Under the pieces are notes generated by a model. The model had not been told where the DNA came from, searched no databases, and saw nothing but the letters and a program-made list of their open reading frames with translations. The position numbers and the translations under genes were made by a program. A stretch of 64,000 bases of DNA from Ectocarpus siliculosus (taxonomy: Eukaryota; Sar; Phaeophyceae; Ectocarpales; Ectocarpaceae): NCBI GenBank assembly GCA_000310025.1, contig FN649741.1:5685775-5749774 (forward strand), in the 5' to 3' direction. Shown in pieces: positions 25,001-40,281 of the stretch (position 1 is its first letter; each line of letters opens with the position of its first letter).

Positions 25001-26418
25001 TCAATCGAATCCCGATTTGGGTGAACAGCGTCCATAGTTGCAGGACCACGGTCTACTCGCATACACGGCGCGTGCCCACCTACCCCCATCCACACGAACT
25101 CCATCCACCGCCGAGCCCAGAGGAAAGAAAGAGCGCAAAAAGCCAACCCAAAGGGGGGGTGACTGCGCATCGTTGTTGCACGTGACTGGTCCCGAAAAAA
25201 ACCGTGTGTGGGATGTGTTGGTCTGTGGGGCAATCTCCCGTGGGTTGTCGAACTTCAAATGCACAGACGAATTGGCGGCTTTCCGTCGGACGAGGGTCGA
25301 TTCAAAGTGTCACATGCATAGACATTGTGTCAGAACCGCACAGAGGCCATGTACGCGTTTGGTGTGTGCTTCTCGGGAGCGATAGCTCCCCATGTGGTGT
25401 GGCCACGTCATAGCAGTACGTCACAACAGCAATCTGGCAGTTGGGCAAGCGGCGGACCTCTCGGGTTGTTCGTGGTGGACTGCAGAGACTCGTTTCCATG
25501 TGGCAGATCTCCCGTTAAGACACACAGGCCATTTCTGTCCGGATTAAGGTAGATCCGACTCTTGCATTCTTATAACCAAATGTGAATTCGAGATGTGATT
25601 TCTTCGTTAAGACCGACCCTGAACCCAAACCCTTGATGCGATTAAACTCAAAACAGCAGCGGCATCAAACCAGAACAAAACAAACACTCCTGTACAAGTA
25701 TGACTTCCACCTCCCGGCAGATATTTTAAGAACGCACACCGAAGACCGAAATGTGTGTAGGCTGGTGCCAGAGGGGGGACGGAAACATATGATACTACTG
25801 CTGTATGCTGATGCCTACAGTACTCTGTATGCCTACAGCAGTAGTTCGAGTGTAATACCAGACAACGCAACGTACACGCACCATTTTGAATTTTGAAGGA
25901 GTTGCCAGCCAGTAGCAGAGCAGCAGACTGACAACGGGACACTGTTACGCACATACAATACATAGTTGGTGGTTGATGCAAACAACAGAGCAGTAGGTCC
26001 ATATATACGCAACACGGTTGCGGGGGGAAACATACCCACACGATGAACACCTCACCCCTTCGCGTGCCACGCCCATCTGAAGAGATTCGAGAGCAGCCTT
26101 AGCCCTGGCTGTGGTGTAGTCCCTGTCTTCATCGCCATCGAAGTCAGCATTGCTCACCTACTTACCACACAAGACCGACATCGGAGGGAAATCGGCAAAA
26201 CAATGAGAAGGGAAGTTCACACGGATGCTGCCAATGTCTGTGCTGTATCCTAGAGCACACAGGGTACTGCTGCTGTACTGCTTGAAGGACCCGAGCCGCC
26301 GCCATTGCGAAGCACAGAAAGGACAGGCACACACTCTAAATATTGGACCAACCTTCGTGTATAGCCTCTGGCCCTCTAGCAGGAGACCTTCCAGCGTCGA
26401 CGGTAGAGGGGTCGACAT
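16018..26418 (-). CDS. TAP42: TAP42/IGBP1 (alpha4) family PP2A-associated protein
   Basis: Nine exons, read 26418-26353, 26157-26056, 22440-22327, 21791-21607, 21332-21269, 21117-21010, 20774-20655, 16932-16780 and 16278-16018, are in frame and give 390 residues. TAP42/alpha4 proteins bind and stabilise free PP2A-type catalytic subunits downstream of TOR. Evidence: the N-terminus LPSTLEGLLLEGQRLYTK; VFSANEEVGEIATPVLPLL with TDFYLGSLMIKL, the family's FSxNE block; then REQKIERFRRQQRTQQKMKE; then VALPTMTVEEFGEIE, the PTMTxEE motif; and the C-terminal WDDWKAENPRGAGNKAN. The acceptor of the last exon (AAG at 16279-16281) was chosen because it keeps frame and is the least certain junction. Introns 2 and 7 are 3.6 and 3.7 kb, far longer than the others; intron 7 is packed with inverted repeats. 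Several acceptors are AAG rather than CAG. Its start lies 251 bp from that of DNAAF1. Confidence 0.9.
18323..19016. mobile_element. Foldback/MITE-like element in TAP42 intron 7
   Basis: A 20-bp perfect inverted repeat (tacaagctggtctgaccaag) bounds about 694 bp, at 18323-18342 and 18997-19016. Nested inside is a second inverted repeat of roughly 90 bp, about 18706-18795 against 18886-18975, sharing for example cacggcat and gccactgcgccatttg at about 85% identity. There is no transposase frame. A non-autonomous DNA element able to form a long hairpin is the simplest reading; target-site duplications are not obvious. Confidence 0.6.
19166..20319. repeat. Inverted repeat with ~310-bp arms in TAP42 intron 7
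   Basis: The left arm (about 19166-19480) and the reverse complement of the right arm (about 20015-20319) share many long blocks, such as tcagagactgcagcggggaa, gtcggctttcaccgttttct, and catgtgcggaatgaca. Overall identity is roughly 80-85% with small indels. The 530-bp centre has no recognisable gene. The arms are older than the 99.7% repeat around the RRM gene. Confidence 0.75.
22441..26055 (-). other. Long intron 2 of the TAP42-type gene
   Basis: This is 3.6 kb between the exon ending LQMGVAREG and the exon starting VFSANEEV. I see no nested gene; several medium open frames have no domain and no splice partners. It contains TACAGCAGTA-type palindromes near 25796-25845. Confidence 0.55.
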
Positions 26419-26669
26419 ATCAACACCACACCCAAAATCCTCAACCCCAAGATATAGCGCACAAACTCGTGACGATGGACAGATGAGTGTGGTGTGGTGT
26501 GACAGTGAGCTTCGCACTGGCTCCCCAAAGAGTCCCCGCAGACGGATTGGGGCGGGCGTCGGGGGAGGGGGGGGTGACGCGAGAAGAAATAACGGTCGGA
26601 TCTCGGATATCGAGTGAGGAAGCTTCACCCGCATGAATGTTGTGCGTAGGTCCACACGTGCACAGGGAC
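26419..26669. promoter_or_regulatory. Divergent intergenic region TAP42/DNAAF1
   Basis: Only 251 bp separate the two start codons, so the promoters must overlap (inference). The region includes a GC-rich stretch (ggggcgggcgtcgggggagg, about 26549-26568). No TATA box can be assigned to either side. Confidence 0.5.
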
Positions 26670-29600
26670 ATGGATCTAACCAAGGCAGTGCTCAAGAAAA
26701 TATGCCGAGACAGTGGGCTGTACTCATCACCATCTCTCAACGACAAGCTGTATCTTCACTACAAGGTACCACCTGCCAATTGGGGATATATGTGTGAATT
26801 ATGTGACCCTTGTTGGGATCATCGCCACAAGTTCTTTGATAGGTGTATATATACATGCCCGAGCGCATTCGTTAACTTCGTAAAAACAGCAGTATGTACA
26901 AGCCTTGGTTTTGAACCCAGAAATTCTGATGAGGGAGCATGTGACATCTCTGGTTTGGTCTCTCTTCACGGGCGGGGTCCGCGCTATCGTGTTTTTTCTT
27001 TACGGTACAACAAACGTTCTTAATTTATCATCTTTTTGACAGGGCATTCGGCAAATCCAAAACCTCGAGGAGTACACAGGCTTGCGCGTTCTCTGGCTCG
27101 AGGGCAATGGCCTCTCTAAACTGGAGGGGATGGAAGCACAGACGCAAATGAAGACTCTCTACGCCCACGAAAACCTCATCGAGAAGATCGAAGGGCTAGA
27201 CTCGTTCCTGGAGGCAAGTGGAAGCAGTGCAGTGCGCTTGTATTGTGCGGCCTTTCCGTCGTGCATAATATCAATGGGGGGGGGGTGTCGAACACTGTGT
27301 AGTCTAGTCTATCTGTGCTAGGCGCTACAGTTGCACGCTAGGACGTCAGCCCTTCGATCTGTTTCGCGACTTGAAGGCCAAGGCTCTCCGTTTACGTCTA
27401 TTTCGATGCCACAGCTCGACACGCTCAACCTCAGCAAAAACTTCGTGAGGCGGGTGGAGAACATCAGTCACCTCGGCCGATTAACCACTCTGCTGCTGGC
27501 AAACAATCATATCGAAACAGCGGACGACCTGCGGCAAGTTCTACAATGTCCCAGTTTACAGGTATCGATGTGCAGGCTGCGTACGGCGCACCAACCAGCT
27601 TCCGACGATCCACCCCAGAGCCTGGTTCTGTTGATCGAAATCCAGGATTACTTGCCCCTTGCGTTGAACGACACGGGATAATCCGTATCCGCTTTTCAGC
27701 ACTCACTCTGGAAGCACAGCGTATTACGAGAGCTGCCAATGAATTGGACACTAGACTATATGCTACTTGTAGAAGTACTGCTTATTGTAATGAGACCCTG
27801 GATGTCCAGTTAATCAGAAGAACCGTAGCCGACGAATCTCGACGATTATCTAGGTTGCACGCAAACACATTGACTGTCAATACAGGTCCATCTGGGGGTA
27901 GTTGTGAGGAACTGCTATTTCTCGTAAAAAAAATGGTTTCCTCTGTGGCGATCATGGAACATTTTCGCATACAACTCAGCATGGGGAATGTGTTATGGCT
28001 GGCTGACTGTTTCCATGTCGTTCCGCACCCTTTTTGCTTGTTGTCTTGTAGACCCTGGATGTGCAACACAACCGCATCAACGACCCGGACGTGGTAGATA
28101 TAGTGTCAGCTATGCATGACCTGCGGGTACTGTATCTCCAAGGAAACCCTGTCGTCAAAAGCATCCGGCACTATCGGAAAACATTGGTCAGCAAATGTGC
28201 CACCCTGAAGTACCTCGACGACAGGTATGACCGACAATATATCGAAGTATGTGGTAATACTTCAAGGGTGTTGCGCTCTCAAAGATTAGACGGGAGATCT
28301 TAAGCGAGACATGAGCACGGTGGAACTACATTGATTGAACCTCCAGTGCACCCGGCATATTGGCACAGCAGTACGTTGGATCTAGAGAGCATGCAACAAA
28401 TCTTCGCCCAGCTGTTAAGCAACAACATGTTTTTGCGCTCATGTTCGTATTGGGTGGGGAAGGCCTGTCTTTGACGACGAGCGCTGCCGATGTGCGGCGT
28501 GGTCAAAAGGCATGGCTGAAGGCGGGATATCGCGGGCACAAGAAGCGGAAAGGGAAGAAATGGCGAAGATTAGGGAGTCGAAACGAGCTGCGGAACAGCG
28601 TCAATATCTAGCTTTCGAACAGGTGAACTTTTCGTTGAACCGACGCTACAAGAAGATCCATTTTGTCGTGAAGCATCCTTCAAAAGGGCTAGGCCATGTG
28701 GGGACAGTAAGCCCATCGTTTCATGTGTGTGGCCGTGCTCCGTTGTTGCTGCTAAACAACTCTACGCTTGTTAACTCGCGCGGTGTATTGAGCAGATGAT
28801 GCGCGAAGGGCTCGAAGCGAAGAAACAGGCTAAACCCCAGCATGAAAGCTTAAGTGAAAATGTGAGTGCCCAATCGTCTAACTGTGCACACTGTGAACCT
28901 CGAAGGGTTCGTAAATTTTTACTCACAACATTTAAGGGACGGAAGAATTGGGTCTCAACGTCAAAACGATCTCGTCGTGGGCAGAGTAGTAGTACTTGCA
29001 CTCCACAGTGATGGGATACCTTGACGGGATAATTGCTTCGTGTTGAACTCCTCAGGCGGAGGAGAGCGAGGCTTCAGGTCAGCCCGAGCCACCGGTGGTG
29101 AACGACAGTAGTCAAGTCTCAATTTCTACTGTGCAGGAGGGGCAAGAATCCCCTTTGTGCGATACTTCCAACGAGCACTGCGAAGTGGGCAACACCGGAT
29201 CATCTATTGGTGGAGACGGAACATCCGGTCAGCAAGAGACCCTACCTCTGCCACCTCTTCCCCCTCCTCAGGTGCGATTGTCACCACTTAAGCGCTCGAG
29301 GGTGGCGGTTGGCGTGCTAGCGCAATGTGCGCAATAAAGCGCTAGCCTGTCCGGCAGCCTGTAGGGAGTTGTGACTTCGATTCGACATCTCTCCCCTGTG
29401 TACGAAAAACAATTACCTGCGCGACCAAGAACGTAGTGCTAGGTGAGCGAGTGCCGTAGACGATAATTTGGCGGCAGAACACATCGTAGCGCGCACGCCC
29501 GCGACAAATCGGCGTCTTGTGGTGTACAAAATGCAGCACTGCGACAAAACCAAGAAATACGCTCAACGAATTCAAACCAGGGGCAATCGTGCAGGTGAGT

Positions 29601-30519
29601 TCTACCACCCCATAGGAGATTTGAATGAACCTGCGGCTTTGTTGAAATGAAAACAAAGCCATACGGAGTATATATCTATCTAGGATATCAAGAGGATACC
29701 AGTACGCAAGCAGCCCTGACGTGAGGACGTTCCAACATCGATTGAGATATCTACTGTACGATGCTGTCGCTGTTTCCCCTCTTGTTTTCAGATGAACCCA
29801 CGCGGTCAGCAAAAGAGCATGGTGTCCAACACTATGGAGGAACGCAACACGCGAGTTCCCCGTCTTGTCAACGAGTTTTCTGGCGAGGACATCATCCCGT
29901 TCACCGACTGTGAAACTGTGAGAAACGCTCGACAGAGTCGTGCAGCTAGGATTCTGGCCCCATCTACCTCAACACATCGAGCGCCCTCGTCGGATGCCAC
30001 CGACTCCCCAGAGGTGCGCACGCGTAGTTGGGGTGTCAACGCTGTTCCGCCCTTACTTCGTGGCACACCCTTGAGAGACAGCCCCATTGAGGTGGTCCCA
30101 TGGGGAAGGAGGGGCAGATGATGTTTGGCAACTGAAGGCGCCCCCTAAATTGAGTAGTTACGATTGTGCTACAGTAATATGCATGTACTGCTGTAATGAC
30201 ACATCGACTGATACTTTCGCAGGGCTCCGGAATTCGACGATCGCCCGGCCTTGACCACGTGGAGCCCCTGGACGACGACGTCTTCGACCTCACGAAGCTT
30301 TCGAACGACGTGGACGAAGAAATTCGTGCATTTGAAGCAGAAAGCCAACGCCTCAGGGAAGAACGAATACTGCAGAATACCCCACCGCCACCTCCAGCCA
30401 CGGTAAAAAAACAAGAGGTTGTCGAGGTTGGGTGTGACGGAAATGTGGAAGTGACTTATCAGGAGCATGTTGCTGAATTCTGTCAGGAACAAGCGACGAA
30501 CTTCGAGGAATTGGACTAA
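26670..30519 (+). CDS. DNAAF1: Dynein axonemal assembly factor 1 (LRRC50/ODA7)
   Basis: Nine exons: 26670-26765, 27043-27213, 27415-27561, 28052-28224, 28463-28622, 28796-28861, 29056-29271, 29792-30013 and 30223-30519; phases agree and give 515 residues. The protein preassembles outer- and inner-arm dyneins in the cytoplasm. It starts MDLTKAVLKKICRDSGLY, then NLEEYTGLRVLWLEGNGLSK, opening leucine-rich repeats to about residue 210 (LDTLNLSKNFVRRVENISHL; VLYLQGNPVVKSIRHYRKTL). The LRR cap KYLDDRPVFDDERCRCAAW is typical of this family. A charged coiled segment and a low-complexity tail with Pro runs (PLPPLPPPQ) follow. Intron 2 uses a GC donor. An in-frame ATG at 26637 would add 11 residues; I chose 26670 by alignment of the start with relatives. 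It implies motile flagella at some life stage. Confidence 0.94.
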
Positions 30520-31545
30520 GTGCCAACTACGGGCAGACTCTATCGCTACTTGGAACGGGTGCGTGAGGGACGGCCGATCGTGTAGTCTAGACTATGCTGT
30601 GGACAAGGACAACAGCTTTAAACAGCAGAAGATACGGTTTATATATCCGGCACCCACTTGTTTTACTAACCATTTGTAGCTGACCATGTACGGACGGAGC
30701 TCACCAAGTACACTTGGTCATTTAGGATACGTTGTGGGTTCGTTTTTGGCCTCCGGTCGACAGAAAAGGGTGCTTAGATCGGCATTGATCACCCATGATT
30801 ATAGAGGGCTGGCAAGATACGGTACAGTGATCACAAGTATGACGTGCACGATTAGTTTTTTGTAGAGGATGTAGCTTGAGCGTGCGCAGAGGCAAGCGCA
30901 GCGGTCAGCAAACGACTCGCAGGTTTATTTGATTAATGTACAGGTAGATGGCCGTTACGAACTTGAGGATTTAGACTAGTCTAATTGTTTTTAGAAGAAT
31001 CACCGGGATATATGAGAATCCCTGCTGGTTGCCCAACAGAACCGACCTGGGGCACAGAAGTACGAGCTGGAATGTAGCTAAGGAGCGAGCGGCCCTTTCC
31101 AGATACAACGCGAAGCATTTTCGTGAGGCTGCCGCGCCGCCGCTAAAGGGCCAAGCCCCACATTTCAGGGGCGGGGGTTGAAATTGGATGCCAAGCGCAT
31201 CTAACGAAACACTACTGGCCGGCATGATGTTAATAGGAGATAGACAAGTCCCGCTGAGCTCAGTTTCGTGTAGACGAGTGGCTGGACATTTTGTCTATAC
31301 CCTCTCTGCTCCATCTCTCGTTCTTGATAGGAACGTTTGGTCCAGGGTGTCCATTATCCGACGGGTGTAGGTTTCTGACAAAATATCATGATGCAATGCT
31401 TCATGGGGTACTATATATATACTATATTATATACACGCCCTGCACGTCACGATCAAACGCCCCATCATCCGATTGCCGCAGCAGGCTATCGCCAGGGCAA
31501 GCACACTACCGTACTAACCATTTCTCCTCCAGTATATCCAAGGGT
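30520..31545. other. Intergenic, convergent DNAAF1 / Hsp70-like gene
   Basis: This is 1.0 kb between two stop codons. It has a short alternating AT run at about 31411-31430 (tatatatatactatattata). No open frame here has convincing composition. Confidence 0.5.
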
Positions 31546-34500
31546 TTAGTGTGCGATAGTCGCCGCGCCATACGCAACCACAACGTCCGGATCAATATCA
31601 ACGTTTAACCTGTCCACACCAAGGTGCGACTCCAGCAAACTCCGCACTCGTGGTGTTCGTGTCATCCCTCCTACCATGACAACTTCATCAATCTCGTCTA
31701 CTGTTAAATCCAAGTGATGAAGCAGACGATCTACCGGGGCTACACCGCGATCAAACAACGAAGCGCAAGATTGCTCATATTCTGTCCTGGTGAGTTCTAA
31801 ACTAAGCGAATTCCACATCTTGCAACGTTCTCCTTCAGCCCCCGCGAATCTATGCGCGTCTTGACTGTCCCCATCCTCGCTGGGCGTTCCTTTCTTTGGA
31901 GACCGCAAGTTTCGTCGCTGGGCTTCCTCGGGAGGGATCATGCACTCCACTGCGGCGGTCTCCCCGTCCGTCAGCAGACGTCGCAATCCTTCGCTGAGCG
32001 GGTAAAGGTTATGAAGTGCGCATGTCGGCGTAGTAAAGCCGCACGAAACCGCATCCTCGGCCTCCTCCAGCGCAACAATGCTCCGGTCAAGCTTGCGCTC
32101 CAGCAAATGGGCCACGCATTGATCGAAGTCAGATCCTGATCGTGACCGATCCAAATTGGAACCAGGGCGTCGTAGGACGAGCGGCGCATAATGGGAGGGT
32201 ATAACACCGTAAATGTAAACAAAATGAAGAAACACCAATGACGGATTCATGTCAACGAGCGCTTAAATGACGTGCGGTGAGAGCAAAGGTAGGAGGCCTA
32301 ACCAAGGAACTGTTATGCTGCCGACAAACACAAAGAGAAAATCTACAGTAGACGGGCCCGCAGTAGCTCTGGACACAAGTCGACCACCCTGTTGCCGACG
32401 AACATACATACAAGCTTTGCGACAAAACAATCTGGAAAACGCCAAAGCCTTACCGGCCCGCAGTAGCTCTGGACACAAGTCGACCACCCTGTTGCCGACG
32501 AACATACATACAAGCTTTGCGACAAAACAATCTGGAAAACGCCAAAGCCTTACCGGCCCGCAGTAGCTCTGGACACAAGTCGACCACCCTGTTGCCGACG
32601 AACATACATACAAGCTTTGCGACAAACAATCTGGAAAACGCCAAAGCCTTACCCCCGAGGTTGTCGTCTCCATCGCTGCCGAGGACCTCCACAGAACCGT
32701 CGTTTACAAACAGAAGCGAGACGTCTAGCGTGCCACCACCCAAGTCGTACACGAGGATGTGGTTCACATTCGGCTTGCGATGGAGGCCAAACGCCAGCGC
32801 TGCCGCTGTTGGCTCTTCGAGCATTCGGATGACCTGCTCAAGACAGGCGAGGTCGACCATTATACTCGGGTAAGGTAGCCAGGTTCAAACACTGTTCACG
32901 GACGGCGGAGTTGGGCATCCAAATTTGAAAACGTGGTCAGATGCGTGCATTGTACCAGTATGATTCTCGCACTTTGTCTAGTTTGTTCGTGAAAGCACGC
33001 GACGGTCAACAAACCTGAAGGCCCGCTAGGCGAAACGCCTCCACTGTGGCCGCCTTCTGTCTTGCATCGAACTTCGCTGGGACAGCAATAACCGCTTTGC
33101 TCACTTGCGAGTGGCCTAAATAGACTGCGGCCCTTTGGAGTAGCTCACCAAGTACATGGGACCCTACCATCTGCGGAGACACAGAAGGAGGATGCCCGGA
33201 GCGCCTGCAAATGCAACGGTCAAGAGGGAAATTCACGCGCCAGAAAAGATAAACTTCGAGGGCCAGATGTCATCAGGACTCCGTTCAGCTTCTCAGAATT
33301 CCTGTGAAAAACTGTATAGGCCAGGCATTCAACATTATCAATTTTTCAAAAGAAATTCCTACAAGAACTGATAACGGCGACCAGCAGCGGGAGAGCGGAC
33401 TCCCGAAGCGCGATCAAGAGTAGCAGGTACCTTGGCAGTGGAACTATACGGTCACATACGGAGTACAAGTAGTCCCAAGTTGATAATAACCTCCCGCAGC
33501 GCCCAGCCACGCAGACTGTGGGACACAACCAATCACAAATCCTTCCTCACTTGATTTTGAACCACGCTTCGGAAAGATCCTCTTTCGTCTGTACCAGCTG
33601 GAACTGGTGCTCTGCTGCCTCCTCAGAGACGGCGCTATCAGAGAATCTGCGGCGAATGCAGATCATGGTATAACAAACAGGGATGTGGAGGCGAGCGAGC
33701 GCTTGGCAACAGGGTTTGGGGTAAGGTCGGACCAATACATGTGTACAAAAATTAAACTCCAACCGACGTGTTGTACCACAATAAAAGCAGATGCTCCGCG
33801 CGTCGATACAGTACACGACCAACATTCGTTAACTCACTCTCGCCCAATAAATCTTTTCGCGCCGTAGATGGTGTTCGCCGGTTGGCTCTCGAGAAGCTTT
33901 GTTGCATCTTGGCCGACAGCTACACGCCCGTTATCCAAAAATGACACCACCGATGGGAGGAGGGGGCTTCCTTCTGCTCCAGGAATGATGGCGATTTTCC
34001 CACCCTGCGAAAAATGAGACGGCCGCACAAACATGTCCTGGGGAATCAAAAGGCCACGCTGCGTTCCCCTGGAATGACGATGACTCGGATGGTTTCCCCG
34101 GAGGGCGTCCAGAGATGAGAATTTCACTGCTCAGGCAAATCTGCAGAGGAAGCAGAGCACCTGCGTAATGCTTGTTCAATTCAACAAAGCACAACCCGCA
34201 CTGGGAGTGCGAGATGGATGGTAGTGGAGGCTCGTTATATGCTCTCCAATGAGGTTCAGACAGCACCACGTGTCCGGAACACAATTTTCACTTTCGTGCG
34301 GAGAGATTTGAGACAAATGCATGGCGCTTCAAAATGTACGCTGCCTGTAGGCGTGCGGCAAGGGTCGCTTTCGCTAAGCTCACTGTCGAACGTCGAGTGA
34401 GTAATGACAGATGGGTCGCAAGCTATAGTGCTTGTGCTAGTGTTGTTGCACAGCGAGGCCCGACTCAGCAACAAGGTCTGCTGGTCTGATACCATACAGC

Positions 34501-34952
34501 CGTGTACACGTGTACAGGTAAACGTTCTGCTGCAGCATACAGTACTGCGGAGGAGTACATTACAGGACACGGATGAAGAAAGCGCCCCTCCCACTAAATA
34601 TCTCGTGGGTTAGTTACTCTCTTTGTGAGGGCGACCGCTAGTATGCAGAATCACGGTCGATTCGTCTGTCAAAGGTGTTCATTCTTATTCCAGCCGTCTC
34701 TCTGTCCGGGTGTATGCTGGCGGACATGCCGACGCCGTTCGTTGTGAGTCCCTAGTACGCCCCTACCCTAGAGCTGCATGTACAGCAGAAGCAAAAATAG
34801 ATAATCTATTCCTGTACCTCGTTGACGCCAATGACCGAGAATGTCGTCCCCAAGTCAATGCCGACCACAGTCTGCCGGCCGCGGAATCCCGTAGCAGCAA
34901 GAGCGGCGCAGGCACCTGCTGTCCCAGAGTGTTTTGAACGTGGTGTGAGCAT
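31546..34952 (-). CDS. HSPA13: Hsp70-family ATPase-only protein, HSPA13/STCH-like
   Basis: Six exons, 34952-34818, 34004-33838, 33646-33551, 33204-33015, 32833-32653 and 32135-31546, join in frame to 452 residues. Seen: the phosphate-1 motif VVGIDLGTTFSVIGV (29-43), NTIYGAKRFIGRE, VIAVPAKFDARQKAATVEAF, EEPTAAALAFGL, phosphate-2 VYDLGGGTLDVSLL (about 224-237), and VVMVGGMTRTPRVRSLLESH near the end. It stops right after DPDVVVAYGAATIAH, so the whole substrate-binding half of Hsp70 is missing. This, plus an acidic insert in the ATPase lobe (about 300-330), is the layout of HSPA13/STCH, a microsomal ATPase-core chaperone. The N-terminus has only a weak hydrophobic stretch, so ER targeting is unsure; the start ATG is my choice. 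The canonical VGGSTRIP has Met for Ser. Intron 5 begins with a 100-bp tandem triplication. Confidence 0.9.
32352..32653. repeat. Three tandem copies of a 100-bp unit at an intron donor
   Basis: The block cagtagctctggacacaagt recurs at 32361, 32461 and 32561, exactly 100 bp apart. The first two units are identical; the third lacks one A in gacaaaacaa. The array abuts the exon that ends at 32653, and read on the minus strand each unit starts with the exon-end donor GGTAAGGC and has an acceptor-like cgttttccag 18 nt later. So the true 5' splice site exists in three near-identical copies. Confidence 0.95.
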
Positions 34953-35299
34953 CGGATCTGTCGATGAACCCACGTATCATATGCATACGTAGACGCAGCA
35001 AGTCGTGAACATTAATCTTTCCTGGAACAGTCAAATGCAGAACTTCCACAGATTCTCACCTACAACAACGGCAGCAACCACCGTTATCTTCGACATGATG
35101 TCTTTGCCCGCTCGCGTGGTGTTGGCTTGCCATGTGTGTGCAGCAGAGCAGTGCATCATTGGCATCAGCAAGGGTGCTCGCAGAACGCAGCTGACATATA
35201 CAAAGGGTATGTCACCGGACAAACATACCAATACCCGACCCCCCCCTCTCTGTGTGTGGCCGAGCGGTGCCACACCAAGTTTCACAGATCCTGGGCGTG
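34953..35299. promoter_or_regulatory. Divergent intergenic region Hsp70-like / RPL11
   Basis: The proposed start codons are 347 bp apart. A pyrimidine-rich run (acccgacccccccctctctg, about 35233-35252) lies about 50-70 bp before the RPL11 start, reminiscent of the pyrimidine tract at ribosomal-protein gene starts in other eukaryotes. A shared promoter is inferred from spacing. Confidence 0.45.
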
Positions 35300-39578
<4,279 letters not shown>

Positions 39579-40281
39579 GCCAAGTCAAGTTGTCCTACAT
39601 CGACATCTACGTAGCTCTGTAGCTGTTTTTCCGTGAACGGTCGAGCAAGCCACAGGATCTGTTGAAACATTGGAATAAAAAAAAAAAAACTGACCGGAGC
39701 GCTGATGGATGATCGTTGTCTATGATACCTACCACCAGCGTCTTGACCGCGGCGGATTCAAGCATTTTCAAGCGGAATTCTTCCCTTTATGTGCGAATAG
39801 CTGTTAACCTGTTCCATACCCATCAAACCTTTATCATGGATATGAGCGGGTTGCACTCTCGAAACGGTTCAAGCCGGAGTTTGCTCACAAGCCGGAATCT
39901 GCTCACGATGCACGACGTTTTTTTAGGCGTACAACCGTCGAGAAGTATCAAAGCACTGATCACGGTATGCTAGCTATATCGAGCAGAAAACCGCGCTTCG
40001 AACATCCGGGGCCTGGCAAGAAAGTACAGCCCACCTATCCCGCGTCAGCAGCGGTCGTACACGACGCATAGTTTTTGGCACGTACTCGATCCTTTTTTAC
40101 AGGTGGTAGATGACGCACGCACAACCAACATCCACACGATATCTTAACCATCTGAGGTGTAAATGGAAAACCAGCCTGAGAGTGATACATGGAGAGTTAG
40201 AACACCATGGAGCGGCGATGAAATCCCGAAAGACCCAACTGAAACAAACGGCTACCCCCTTCCCCTACTGTCCAATCTCGG
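39579..40281. other. Intergenic, convergent RPL11 / methyltransferase
   Basis: This is 703 bp between stop codons. An aataaaaaaaaaaaaa sequence at about 39674-39689, 96 bp past the RPL11 stop, is a plausible polyadenylation region. Nothing else is recognisable. Confidence 0.5.

Noticed and set aside
26637-26669. Upstream in-frame ATG for DNAAF1
   Set aside because: It would add 11 residues that relatives lack. The ATG at 26670 gives the family-like start MDLTKAVLKKICRDSG.
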